From positions 434,001 through 498,000 of the forward strand of contig NZ_JAMTCR010000005.1 in NCBI RefSeq assembly GCF_024171945.1: DNA of 64,000 bases, in the 5' to 3' direction. This document shows, piece by piece, positions 16,713-25,720 of this stretch (positions are counted from its first letter, which is position 1; the number at the start of each line of letters is the position of its first letter). The notes beneath the pieces are model-generated. The model made no database searches. It was not told the DNA's origin and worked only from the letters and a program-made list of their open reading frames with translations. The position numbers and the translations under genes were made by a program. The DNA comes from Actinokineospora globicatena (GTDB lineage: Bacteria; Actinomycetota; Actinomycetes; Mycobacteriales; Pseudonocardiaceae).

Positions 16713-17167
16713 GACCGCTGGCCCTGTACCGGCACCCGGTCGAGCGGGTCGGTCTGCTGTGGACGTCCGCGGCGTGCCTGCTCGGCGTCGGGCTCGCGGT
16801 GCTGCTGTGGACGCCGGAGAGCGTGCTCGACAAGGTCATGTTCGTCGCGGCGGGCGTCACCACGGCCATCGCGACCGGCTACCAGGCGCTGTTCCCGTAC
16901 TGCTTCGTCCGCGACGGCAAGCTCGGCATCCGGACTGTCCGCGGTCTGCGCACGGTGGAGCTGTCGGAGATCAGCGGCGTGTGGGCGCGCGACGCGCGGG
17001 CCCCGTTCGGCCGCGGGATCTACCGGTACCCGGCGATCACCGTCGGCGACAAGGTCGTCCCGCTCGACCGCGCGCACTACCGCCCGGGGTACCGCAGGCA
17101 GCGGCGGATCGAGGAGTTCCTCAGCCAGGTCGAGCCTCAAGGCGCCACCACCTCCGGGATCAGCTGA
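16709..17167 (+). CDS. Two-helix membrane protein with a PH-like domain
   Basis: The 152-residue protein has two N-terminal transmembrane segments (VGLLWTSAACLLGVGLAVLLW; VMFVAAGVTTAIATGYQAL) and then a beta-rich region (YCFVRDGKLGIRTVRGLRTV...PAITVGDKVVPLDRAHYRP) that resembles the bacterial PH domain of small actinobacterial membrane proteins. Function is unknown. It is translationally coupled to the VOC gene and its last 31 bp overlap the end of the convergent glycosyltransferase gene. Confidence 0.8.
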   Translation: MRPLALYRHPVERVGLLWTSAACLLGVGLAVLLWTPESVLDKVMFVAAGVTTAIATGYQALFPYCFVRDGKLGIRTVRGLRTVELSEISGVWARDARAPFGRGIYRYPAITVGDKVVPLDRAHYRPGYRRQRRIEEFLSQVEPQGATTSGIS

Positions 17168-18684
17168 CCGGCGCGCACGGCACGGTCCAGTTCGGCCTGG
17201 TCGAGTGCCCACACGACGGTGTCGCCGCCGCTGGGGCCACTCGTGCGGAACACCGGGTCCGCGTGCTTGGCCAACCACGGCAGCAGGTCGGGAGAGGCGT
17301 AGCCGTAACCGAGGCTGAGCGGGCGGCTCTGGGTGAGCACGTAGTCGGCGCGGAAGCGGTGCAGCGCACCCAGCGACGTCCACGTGCCGACGCGCAGGTT
17401 CCTGCCCTCCCCGGAGTGCAACGCGAACTGCGCTGTCGGGGTGGTCAGCCCGACCCGTGACCCGGGCGGCACCTGGGTGTCGAGGAACTCGCGCACTTGC
17501 TGGTAGCCGTTGTCGGTGACCGTGCGCGCGTGCGTCGCGAACGCCAGACCCGCGGCGAGCACGGCTGCCCCAGCGGTCACGAGCACCGGCCGCAACCGGA
17601 CGGGCAGTTCGACCGCGACGATCCCCAACGCGAGCACCCCGGGCACGACGACGAAGTAACCCATCTGCTCCTCCAACGTCCCGAACGCCAAGGAGAACAG
17701 GCCGAGCAGACCCATCACGGACGCGACGAGGCCGATCAGCCTGCGGTCGGCGCGGGCCGCGCGCAGGGCCAGCACCCCGGCGGGAACGGCGAGACCGAGC
17801 AACAGGTACGACGTGCCGAACCGGCCCAGTTGACCGAGCAGGGTCTCGAGCAGGCTGGGCGCGTTCGGCGAGTTGAAGCCGCTGACCTGGTCCAGGCCCG
17901 CCATCCGCCGCAGCCCGCCGATCTTGTGCGTCCACCAGTCCGGCAGACGCCCGGCGACCGCGAGCGCGACGACGTAACCGAGGTACGGGACCACCGCCGC
18001 ACCGAGGACGCGCAGGGCTGTTGCGCGCGGAAGGGTCTGCTTCCACAACGTGGCCAGGATGACGGGCAGCAGGGCCGGGACAGCGGACACGTCCTTGGCC
18101 AGGACTGCCAGTCCCAGCAGGAGGCCGCCGACGTAGACCAGCGGTTTGCGCCTCTCCACGCCCACCAGCAGACACAGCCAACCCGCGAGGATCAGCGCGA
18201 ACGCCGGGGTCTCCAGCATCACGCGGCTGTCGTTGCGGAGCACGAACGGGTCAGCCGCGAGGACCGTGGCACCGATGATCGCGACCACCGGCTTGGTCGT
18301 GCGGAGCAACAGCACGTACGCCAACGCCACCACCACAGCGCCGAGCACCGCGTTGACCCAACGGAGTTGGAACACCAGCGTGGTCGGGTCGGGGGGGAGT
18401 CCGAAGAGGTCGGTGATGGCGCCGTTGAGCCAAAACGTGAGCGGCGGGTGCAGGTAGAACCCCTCATCCGCGAGGTTGGGCCACTCGCCGCGACTGACCG
18501 AGAGCGCCAGCCGCGAGTACGTGACCTCGTCGATGAACAGCTCGTTCGCCGTGGCCAGACCCCACAGCCGCAGCAGCAGCGCCAGCGAGACCACCGCCGC
18601 CCCGGCCAGGACCAGCTTGTTCCGGGCAACCAGCTTGTTCCGGGCAACCAGCTTGTTCCGGGCTGCCTGCTTGTTCCGGGTCAC
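17137..18684 (-). CDS. GT39/PMT-type membrane glycosyltransferase
   Basis: The 515-residue protein has about ten to twelve transmembrane helices and the GT-C signature ANELFIDEVTYSRLA with the catalytic acidic pair in the first external loop, then HPPLTFWLNG, as in PMT/ArnT-like enzymes using polyprenyl-phosphate sugars. It should transfer a sugar on the outer face of the membrane. The first 24 residues contain ARNKLV three times, encoded by an 18-bp tandem repeat. It starts with GTG overlapping the upstream stop by 4 bp and is the last gene of the glycan operon. Confidence 0.9.
   Translation of the reverse strand: MTRNKQAARNKLVARNKLVARNKLVLAGAAVVSLALLLRLWGLATANELFIDEVTYSRLALSVSRGEWPNLADEGFYLHPPLTFWLNGAITDLFGLPPDPTTLVFQLRWVNAVLGAVVVALAYVLLLRTTKPVVAIIGATVLAADPFVLRNDSRVMLETPAFALILAGWLCLLVGVERRKPLVYVGGLLLGLAVLAKDVSAVPALLPVILATLWKQTLPRATALRVLGAAVVPYLGYVVALAVAGRLPDWWTHKIGGLRRMAGLDQVSGFNSPNAPSLLETLLGQLGRFGTSYLLLGLAVPAGVLALRAARADRRLIGLVASVMGLLGLFSLAFGTLEEQMGYFVVVPGVLALGIVAVELPVRLRPVLVTAGAAVLAAGLAFATHARTVTDNGYQQVREFLDTQVPPGSRVGLTTPTAQFALHSGEGRNLRVGTWTSLGALHRFRADYVLTQSRPLSLGYGYASPDLLPWLAKHADPVFRTSGPSGGDTVVWALDQAELDRAVRAGQLIPEVVAP
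18611..18682. repeat. 18-bp in-frame tandem repeat, four units
   Basis: Units ACCAGCTTGTTCCGGGCA at 18611, 18629 and 18647 are identical apart from the last base of the third; the unit at 18665 is diverged. On the coding strand they give repeated ARNKLV in the cytoplasmic N-terminus of the GT39 protein. Unit number could change without shifting the frame. Confidence 0.9.
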
Positions 18685-19664
18685 CTGGCGACCACCACCG
18701 TGCTGTCCACCCAGTCCGCCGCCGAGCCGAGGACGGTGCCGCCGTGCTCGGTCAGGAACGCCTTGGACTTCTCCTCCCAGTCGAACCCGGCGAACGGCAC
18801 CCCCATGCCCGCCGCGAACACCAAGGCGTGCAACCGAAGCCCGAGCACCCCACTCGCGCGGCCGACCACTGCTTTCGCCAACGCGGGAGGCAACTGCGGC
18901 CCGATCACCGGCAAACCGAGCCCCAGGTCAGCGATCAGGGCCGCGTCACGATGCCCCAGACCCAAGCCGTAGTCGGCGTGTGTCGACAGGGCCAGCCCGG
19001 CCACCTCGCCGCCGAGGTGCCGCCACCGGTGGGCAGCCTCAAGACAGGTGTCGCGCAGTGCCGCCATGTGGTTGGCATCGGGAAGTGCCTTGAGGGACAA
19101 CAAGAGCAGCGGGCTGGTCGCGTCGACACCCGCCCCCGCGAGCGCGAGTTCCGCTGTTTCGCGTGGGGCCGGCGGGAGGTCGAGTGCGAGATCCCCGACC
19201 ACCGGCACCGGGACGCCCAGAGTCCGCGCGGACAGCTCATCGCGAACGGTGAGTCTGCCGAACATGGCGGCGGAGCGAAGTCTGCGCAGCACCGGCTTCG
19301 GCGTACCCGGGTAGACACCGACGGCGAGGTAGAACGTGGCCCGCCCAGCCCGATGAGTCGCCTCGACGACGGTCGGCAGCAACCGGACCAGCGGCGGCAG
19401 ACCGGAGCCGAACATGCCGCCACCGACCACCAACACCGCGTCGCACCACCGCAACCCCGCCGCGAACGACACCGCCGTCATAGGCCGCGCGGCGACCCCG
19501 TGCGTCCACTCGACCAACCTCGGGTTCCTGGACAGGACACTGACCTCGGTCTCAGCGCCGAGTTCGGTGAGCGCCCTGGCCAACAGGGCCTCGTCCCCGG
19601 TGTTGCCGTTGCCGAAGTTGCCGACGACCAAGACCTTCCGCGCACCTCCGAGGTCGATGGTCAC
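18681..19664 (-). CDS. Polysaccharide pyruvyltransferase-family (CsaB-like) protein
   Basis: From GTG 19664 the product is about 327 residues: KVLVVGNFGNGNTGDEALL at the N-terminus, LVVGGGMFGSGLPPL, a middle MFGRLTVRDELSARTLGVPV, and the C-terminal GVLGLRLHALVFAAGMGVPF with the conserved His. This is the layout of the CsaB/WcaK pyruvyltransferase family, which adds ketal pyruvate to glycans. The start is fixed by the GTGA overlap with the upstream gene; longer frames to 20072 only read through that gene. Confidence 0.88.
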   Translation of the reverse strand: MTIDLGGARKVLVVGNFGNGNTGDEALLARALTELGAETEVSVLSRNPRLVEWTHGVAARPMTAVSFAAGLRWCDAVLVVGGGMFGSGLPPLVRLLPTVVEATHRAGRATFYLAVGVYPGTPKPVLRRLRSAAMFGRLTVRDELSARTLGVPVPVVGDLALDLPPAPRETAELALAGAGVDATSPLLLLSLKALPDANHMAALRDTCLEAAHRWRHLGGEVAGLALSTHADYGLGLGHRDAALIADLGLGLPVIGPQLPPALAKAVVGRASGVLGLRLHALVFAAGMGVPFAGFDWEEKSKAFLTEHGGTVLGSAADWVDSTVVVAR

Positions 19665-20425
19665 GGTGTCACCCCTTTGGTCCGCCAGGGCCTGGTTTGT
19701 CCGAAGTAGATCGCTCGGTGCAGCAGGGTGGCTGTCGGGAGGACGGTCCTGGGGTGGGTGAATTGCAGTATCCATGCGGTCCGGGTGGAGTTTCCTCGGT
19801 TGGGGTGTGCACTGTGGACGGTTTCGAAGAGGTGCAGCGCGGCGCCGCCTGCGGGTAACGGGACATCGACGGCGTCCGAGTCGGCGACGCCCACAGTGCG
19901 GAGGGCGCCGCGGCGGTCGGGGACCGGTTCGTGGGGGAGGACGCCGTTGAGGTGACTGCGGGGGACGTAGCGCATGCAGCCGTCGGCGGCGGTCACCGGA
20001 CCGGTGGGGATCCAGATGGTGAGGCGCCGCTCCGGCAGGCCGGTGCGCTTGTGCACGCGGTCCTGGTGCCACACCGTCTCGAAACCGCAGCCAGGGGGTT
20101 TGCGGATGCTGTGGTCGAACCGGAACCAGGTCCCGACGCCGAGCACCTGCTTGGCCAACGCCTTGGTGCGCTGGAACACCGCCGTGCGGCGCAGCGATGG
20201 CGACAACACCGACGGGTACAGGATCTCCGGCACCTGGGTGCCGAACTCGCCGTCGGTCGCACCCAGGTCGAGCACGCTCGCGGGTGGCAGGTCACCGAAG
20301 CGGTCGAACAACCCGTCCAGGTGCGCGGCCACCTCCGCGACCTCGGCCGGGCTGAACAGGTCCGCCACCCCCAGGTAGCCGTCCGCCAGCAGCGACCGCC
20401 GTTGCCGCTCACCGATGATCCGCAC
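19661..20425 (-). CDS. Phytanoyl-CoA dioxygenase (PhyH)-family protein
   Basis: The 254-residue protein has the Fe(II)/2-oxoglutarate dioxygenase ligands: His and Asp in WHQDRVHK near 121, and the distal His/Arg in LHLFETVHSAHPNRG. PhyH enzymes hydroxylate or otherwise oxidise small molecules, lipids or sugar-linked groups. Its place inside a polysaccharide operon, overlapping the pyruvyltransferase gene and 3 bp from the flippase-GT gene, suggests it modifies a glycan or lipid-linked intermediate; that is inference. Confidence 0.88.
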   Translation of the reverse strand: MRIIGERQRRSLLADGYLGVADLFSPAEVAEVAAHLDGLFDRFGDLPPASVLDLGATDGEFGTQVPEILYPSVLSPSLRRTAVFQRTKALAKQVLGVGTWFRFDHSIRKPPGCGFETVWHQDRVHKRTGLPERRLTIWIPTGPVTAADGCMRYVPRSHLNGVLPHEPVPDRRGALRTVGVADSDAVDVPLPAGGAALHLFETVHSAHPNRGNSTRTAWILQFTHPRTVLPTATLLHRAIYFGQTRPWRTKGVTP

Positions 20426-20428
20426 GCC

Positions 20429-22876
20429 TCACCCCTCCTGCCAGTCCCGGACCGCCGCCCGGTACACCCGGTCCTGGTCGACGGCCAGGCGGTCCCACGA
20501 GTACGCGCGGGCGAGGTGGCGCCCGCTCCAGCCCAACCGCTCCACCCGCACCGGGTCGGTGGCCAGGTCGACCAGCGCGCGGCCGTACCCGGCGGTGTCG
20601 AACGCGGGCACCAGCACCCCGGAGGAGGCGGGCACGACCTCGCGCAGGCAGTCGATGTCGAAGGCCACCACCGGGCTCCCGCAGGCCGCCGCCTCCAGCG
20701 CGACCATGCCGAAGGTCTCGAACCGCGACGGCACCGCGACCACCCGGGCGGCGGCGTAGAGCCGGTACTTGGCCACTCCGCTGACCCAACCCAGGAACCG
20801 CACCCGGCGCTCGACACCGTGCTCCGTCGCCAAGGCCCGCAGCCGCCGCTCGTCAGGCCCGGTGCCCGCCAGCACGAGATCACCCGGCATCCGGTCGGCG
20901 TGCGCGGCGAACGCGGAGATCAGCAGGTCGAGACCCTTCTGCGCGATCTCCAAGCGCCCGACGAAAACGACGTCCTCGCCACGCGGCGCGCGCACGTCGA
21001 ACGCGGCCGCGTCCACCCCGTTGGCGACAACCGAAACGTCGGCCGCCGCGTTCATCCCACGCAACCGATCGGCGATCCCGTCCGACACCGTCACCAGTTT
21101 GCGGTGCGTGCGGACACCGGCCCGCTCGACCAGGAAGAACGGCAACCGGTACTGGCGCGACTTCTCCCTGGCGTTGAGCCACTGCACCACACCGAGCGTC
21201 GGCCGCCCGGTCCACAGTGGAGCGCTGATGCTCGACACCGGCGCGAAGAAGTCCTCCACCACCAGGTCGGCGGCGTAGCGGCGGGACACGAACGGCAGCG
21301 CGAGCGCGTAGCCCGCGATCCGACCCAGGTGGGTGCGCCCGCTGCCGATGCCGACGTGCTCGTAGCGGACCCCGTCCTGGACCCGGTCGACACACCCCGG
21401 CCACCGGGTCGTCAGGACCGTGATGTCGTGGTCGCGGGCCAGCCTGCGGTTCATCTCGTGCGTGCGGACCGCGCCACCACCGGAGCCGGGCAGCGCGGGG
21501 TCCTCGAACCCCAGGTGCAGCACGCGCAGCCGGGAACCGGACGCCGCCGGTTTCGGGGACCGGGCCATCCGCAGCGAGACAAGTCCTAAAAGGATGGATG
21601 CGGCGATCCACCCGGGTGTCCACCGGCTCACCTGCCACAGGACCGTGCCGGCGACCACAGCCGTGACCAGCGAGATCAGGGGAACTGGCAGGTGCGCCGT
21701 CCTGATCAACACGCCAGCCGCGAGGAGGGCGCCGAGACAGACACCGACGGCGATTCCCCAGGTGTGCCAACCAAGAACGGTCCCCGCCGCCATGAGCCCC
21801 AGCGCAGTCCCCAGCACCCCAACGGCCCTCCGATAGGCCTCTTGGGCTTGGAGCACGGTCGCGGCCAACGTCACCAGGCCCAAGCCGAGTCCGGCCAGAG
21901 CCGTGAACGGCAGGAGCGTGGTCGCGTTCGACAGGTGCGCGGGAACGAGCCAGGACAGCACCTGCGGGGGCGCGGTCACCAGGACGGCCGTCGCGGGGAA
22001 CGCGAGCCAGCCGTAGGTCGACGCCATGTCCCTTGCCACACACCGGTTCGGCAGCCGGGGGAAGGCGACCACCGCCAACGCCGCCGCGACGAACAGCGGG
22101 ACCCGGCCCAACACCGCCGCCAGCTGGTAGCCCGCCGTGTCCGGCCCGACCCCGGCGATCACCGGGGCCAGCACGATGTCCGTCGCTGCGACGACACCCA
22201 GCAGCGCCTGCACCGCGCTCAACCCGGTGGTCTCGGCCCAACGCTGACGGTCCCGCACCACGCCGCGCTGCCACGACAGGTCCGACCACGCGCGTGACCC
22301 GGCCGACCGCGCCGCGAGGCCACCGGCCAACAACACCACCGACCCGACCACGAACGCCCCCAGTGCCCCGGCCGCACCGAAGCCCAACCCGACCGCAGCC
22401 GCCCCAACGCCGACACGAGTCACGACCTCCGCGACCCGCAGCGCCGCGAGCCGAGAAAACCGCTGCTCGCCTTGCAACCAGCCAACAGAGCACCCCGACA
22501 GCACAATCGCCACGACCGCCGCCGCTACTGCCGCGACCGCGTCGAACGGGGCGTACACAGCGGTCACCGCAGCCACCATGAGAGCCGCAGGCACCGACCC
22601 GAGCACGCCGACCGCCACCGCGTGCGCCATCGCCCGACGCCGTTCGACCGTCCCGGCCGGGTGAGCCCGAACCGCCTTGGCCAACGCCCACGGCACCGCC
22701 GCCGACGCCGCCGTCCCGGCCAGCAGCAACAACGTCTGGCCGGACGCGAACACCGCGTACTCCGCGCTGGGCAGCCAATGCGCCAGCACGATCCCGTACG
22801 CGTAGCTGACCAGGCTCACCACGACCGTCGCCCCCGCCACCAGAAGCCCGGCGCGCGCGAGGTCCGGTTCGCTCAC
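20429..22876 (-). CDS. Fusion of a polysaccharide flippase and a family-4 glycosyltransferase
   Basis: One uninterrupted 815-residue frame joins two domains. Residues 1 to about 440 are a Wzx/MATE-like flippase of about twelve to fourteen helices (GLLVAGATVVVSLVSYAYGIV; VGWLQGEQRF; GYQLAAVLGRVPLFVAAAL). Residues about 446-815 are a GT-B glycosyltransferase: RVLHLGFEDPALPGSGGGAV, VSDGIADRLRGM, DVVFVGRLEIAQKGLD, and PSRFETFGMVALEAAACGSP with the E-x7-E motif. It would couple sugar addition at the inner face to lipid-linked glycan export. The GTG start overlaps the upstream gene by 4 bp. Confidence 0.9.
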   Translation of the reverse strand: MSEPDLARAGLLVAGATVVVSLVSYAYGIVLAHWLPSAEYAVFASGQTLLLLAGTAASAAVPWALAKAVRAHPAGTVERRRAMAHAVAVGVLGSVPAALMVAAVTAVYAPFDAVAAVAAAVVAIVLSGCSVGWLQGEQRFSRLAALRVAEVVTRVGVGAAAVGLGFGAAGALGAFVVGSVVLLAGGLAARSAGSRAWSDLSWQRGVVRDRQRWAETTGLSAVQALLGVVAATDIVLAPVIAGVGPDTAGYQLAAVLGRVPLFVAAALAVVAFPRLPNRCVARDMASTYGWLAFPATAVLVTAPPQVLSWLVPAHLSNATTLLPFTALAGLGLGLVTLAATVLQAQEAYRRAVGVLGTALGLMAAGTVLGWHTWGIAVGVCLGALLAAGVLIRTAHLPVPLISLVTAVVAGTVLWQVSRWTPGWIAASILLGLVSLRMARSPKPAASGSRLRVLHLGFEDPALPGSGGGAVRTHEMNRRLARDHDITVLTTRWPGCVDRVQDGVRYEHVGIGSGRTHLGRIAGYALALPFVSRRYAADLVVEDFFAPVSSISAPLWTGRPTLGVVQWLNAREKSRQYRLPFFLVERAGVRTHRKLVTVSDGIADRLRGMNAAADVSVVANGVDAAAFDVRAPRGEDVVFVGRLEIAQKGLDLLISAFAAHADRMPGDLVLAGTGPDERRLRALATEHGVERRVRFLGWVSGVAKYRLYAAARVVAVPSRFETFGMVALEAAACGSPVVAFDIDCLREVVPASSGVLVPAFDTAGYGRALVDLATDPVRVERLGWSGRHLARAYSWDRLAVDQDRVYRAAVRDWQEG

Positions 22877-24279
22877 GTCCGCGCGGTCGCCGGTACCGCG
22901 ACGCCGGTCAGCAGGTGCTCCTCAGTCGCCAGCTCGATGCTCACCGGCTCGACGTTCCACCGCGCCAGCACGGCCTCGGCGTCGAGCTCGTCGCAGCCGT
23001 GCAACAACGCGCTCCCCAGGTCCCCGACTATCCGCACCTGGTCGGTCCACCTGCCCCGCGGCGGCGCGACGTCCAGCGGCACCCGGAACCGCACGGCCGT
23101 AGCCATGTCCGCCCGCGCCGACCGGCGTTCCCCGGCCCGCCGCCCTCCCCGCTCGATCTCACCCAGCACCACCCCGGCGAGCAGTTCCGCGCTGCGGTCC
23201 CAGGTGAACGCCGACGCCCAGTCGCGGCAGTTGTCCGACACCTCGGCCGCCGTGCCGTCGTCGGCCAGGTCGGTGAGCGCCCGCACCAGGGCGGCGGCGA
23301 GCCCGTCCGCGTCGGGCACCAGCCAGCCGGTGTGCCCGTGCCGCACGGAATCGTCGATGCCTGAGGCGGACAGCGCCAGGCACGGCACACCGAAGCGCGC
23401 CGCCTCCAGCACCGTGCAGCCCCAGCCCTCACCCTGCGAGGTGGAGGTGGTCAGCCAAGCACGCTGCATCAGCTCATTGCGCCGCTCGTCGGAAAGCCTG
23501 CCCCGGAACCGAACCACGCCCCGCAGTCCCAGCTCCCCAGCCAGCAGTTCGAGCGCCCGCCGTTGCTTGCCGTCGCCGATCACCTCGACCCGCAGGTTCG
23601 GCACTGCCGCCACGACCTCCGGGAGCGCGCGCAGCAACCGGTCGACCCGCTTGTGTGCGACCAACCTGCTCACCAGCACAACCGTCGGCTCCGGGTCACG
23701 GGGACCAGCGCGGTGCGCGGGCGCCTCGTTCCCGTTGGGCACGACGAACACCGGGCCGCGTACGCCGAGCGCCGACCGCATCTCCCGGCGGGTGGACGGC
23801 GACACCGCGACCATCGCCCGGTCCCCGTAGACCCGCCTGCTGATCGGTCCCTCCAACACCCGCCCGACCGCCGCGACCGGTTTTCCGAAGTGCGCGCCGA
23901 ACTGCTCCTGGTGGACGTGGTGCACGACCTGCACCACCGCCGTCGACCGGGGCACGAACGCGGGGGCGAAGAACGGGATCCCGTTCTGGCAGTCGAGCAC
24001 CGCGTCGAACAGCGAGCCGAAGCGCAGCATCGAACCGGCCGCCGCGGGGTAGAGCGAGAACTCGCCGCCGCGCCGCAACACCTGCACACCGTCGATCACG
24101 TCCCGGCTCGGCGACCCCGGTGGGCGCGCGGTCAACCAGGTGACCTTGACCCCCGCCTCGACCCACCGGCGGGCGACCTGGTGCGCGTACAACTCGGCAC
24201 CACCGGCCCTCGGGTGGTGGACGTCGCGCCAGTTCAGCAGCAGCACCGACCGGCCGCGCAGTGCCTCCAGCGCCGTCAC
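22873..24279 (-). CDS. Family-4 glycosyltransferase
   Basis: The product is about 468 residues with a GT-B fold: LLNWRDVHHPRAGGAELYAH near the start (GG loop), VVLVSRLVAHKRVDRLLRAL for the second domain, and TSTSQGEGWGCTVLEAARFG as the E-x7-E donor-binding motif. After the catalytic core come about 80 unassigned residues (from about 385). It probably uses a nucleotide sugar to extend a lipid-linked glycan. GTG 24279 is chosen for its GTGA overlap with the upstream gene, the rule in this operon; a start at 24294 would add five residues. Confidence 0.9.
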   Translation of the reverse strand: MTALEALRGRSVLLLNWRDVHHPRAGGAELYAHQVARRWVEAGVKVTWLTARPPGSPSRDVIDGVQVLRRGGEFSLYPAAAGSMLRFGSLFDAVLDCQNGIPFFAPAFVPRSTAVVQVVHHVHQEQFGAHFGKPVAAVGRVLEGPISRRVYGDRAMVAVSPSTRREMRSALGVRGPVFVVPNGNEAPAHRAGPRDPEPTVVLVSRLVAHKRVDRLLRALPEVVAAVPNLRVEVIGDGKQRRALELLAGELGLRGVVRFRGRLSDERRNELMQRAWLTTSTSQGEGWGCTVLEAARFGVPCLALSASGIDDSVRHGHTGWLVPDADGLAAALVRALTDLADDGTAAEVSDNCRDWASAFTWDRSAELLAGVVLGEIERGGRRAGERRSARADMATAVRFRVPLDVAPPRGRWTDQVRIVGDLGSALLHGCDELDAEAVLARWNVEPVSIELATEEHLLTGVAVPATART

Positions 24280-25055
24280 GGGCGAGCCCCCCACAGGGTC
24301 AGCGCCGCGCGGAAGGCGGGCACGCCGTCGCGCAACGGGCGCAGGGTGGACCGGTTGTCATCGCTCCAGGCGACCGGCAGTTCGACCACCGTGCCACCCT
24401 GGGCCTGCACGCCGCGCAGGAGTTCCACGTCGAAGGCGAACCCGGTGACCGCGCACCCGGCGAGGGCGTGCTGGACCGCTCGGCGCTCGAAGAACTTGAA
24501 GCCGCACTGGGTATCGGCGACACCGGGCACCATCCGCCGCGCCAGCGCCCGGAACGCGGCCCCGCCGAGCCGCCTGGCCACCGGCTGCTTGCGCAAGATC
24601 TCCGCGCCACCGGCGTAGCGGGACCCGATCACCGCCGTCGCGCCCGCCTCGAGCGCGGCGAGGGCCTCACCCAGAGCGTCGATCGGGGTGGCCAGGTCGG
24701 CGTCCACGAAACCGACGTAGCGCGCCGCGCTGGTCATCATCCCCCGGCGCACCGCGGCGCCCTTGCCCGCGATCACGCAGCCGATCACCTCGACCGGCAC
24801 GCCCGTCACGGCCCGTCTCGCCACCCCGGCCGTCTTGTCCGCGCTCCCGTTGTCCACCACCACGATCCGCGACGACCACGACCGGGTCGCCAGGTACCGC
24901 GCGGTCGCCGCCAACGAGCCGTCGAGCCGCCGCGCCTCGTTGTAGGCCGGGATGACCACCTCGACGTCCACCGGTGCGCGCCTGCCCGGCCGGGTCGGGG
25001 CCGCGGCGCCGGTCGAGGGCGCGGTGCTGGTCGGGGTGAGTTGTGCCTGGGTCAC
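24276..25055 (-). CDS. Family-2 glycosyltransferase, dolichyl-phosphate glucosyltransferase-like
   Basis: A GT-A fold: VEVVIPAYNEARRLDGSLAA, VVVDNGSADKTAGVA, then GKGAAVRRGMM and the metal-binding FVDADLATP, with TQCGFKFFERRAV further on. This resembles Alg5/DPM-type enzymes that load a sugar onto polyprenyl phosphate, which would supply the GT39 enzyme at the end of the operon. GTG 25055 is preferred, preceded by GGGGGGAC; the longer frame from 25115 adds an unlikely leader. It is the first gene of a six-gene operon running to 17137. Confidence 0.9.
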   Translation of the reverse strand: MTQAQLTPTSTAPSTGAAAPTRPGRRAPVDVEVVIPAYNEARRLDGSLAATARYLATRSWSSRIVVVDNGSADKTAGVARRAVTGVPVEVIGCVIAGKGAAVRRGMMTSAARYVGFVDADLATPIDALGEALAALEAGATAVIGSRYAGGAEILRKQPVARRLGGAAFRALARRMVPGVADTQCGFKFFERRAVQHALAGCAVTGFAFDVELLRGVQAQGGTVVELPVAWSDDNRSTLRPLRDGVPAFRAALTLWGARP

Positions 25056-25720
25056 GAACGGGTCCCCCCGGGATCTGGGATTCAACGCGATTCGCCGAAC
25101 GCGACCATATGCCACCTTTGGGTGAATCGAAACCGGGCCGGGTGAACCCTTTGTTAAGGGCGCGCGTCCGGGGCGGTTAGAACCGCCGGTTGATCGGAGA
25201 ACAGGTGAATTCCCTCACAGGGTACAACCCGACATTCTCCGGCCGTTTTCGCTGGTCAAGGCGCTGGGAGGGTGGCTGGACAGGGTGCGTCGCATTCGAC
25301 CGATTCCCTACTTTCGGATGTTTTTGAATAGTGAAATCCGAAAGCCGGTCGCAATAGCGGGGCGGCGCGAGGGTCGATACGATGCGCGCTTTCGCGGCGT
25401 ACTGGGCCAAACGTGGACCGGGCGGAGATCAGACCCGGCTGCTCTTGTTCGCCGGATGTCCGCGGTCATCGAGCGCTTGGCTGGACGAGGACGGTGCGCG
25501 CGGGGGAGTGGTCACCGCCGCGCTGGGCGCCTGTCGTCGGAAGTTGTCAGTGGTGGGTGGTTCGGCCGCCTGCACGACCGGGTCGCGGGCGCCCCGATCG
25601 CCCCGCACCCGGTGTGCGCCACGGCTCACCCGGTCCCGGCCCGCCCCTCGCGACCCTGGCGGCCTGCCTGCCCGTGGCGGGATTGTCGGGCAGGCGGCGG
25701 CGCCGGGACCGCTCGCGACC
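25056..25720. other. Intergenic region: glycan-operon promoter area and lsr2 3' flank
   Basis: About 665 bases without a supportable gene. Bases 25090-25390 are A/T-richer than the surroundings (for example TTTTTGAATAGTG at 25321-25333) and should hold the promoter of the minus-strand glycan operon, and such tracts are typical Lsr2 binding targets. Near the lsr2 stop, GCCTGCCCG (25666-25674) pairs with CGGGCAGGC (25687-25695), a possible weak terminator without a T-run. Confidence 0.45.
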
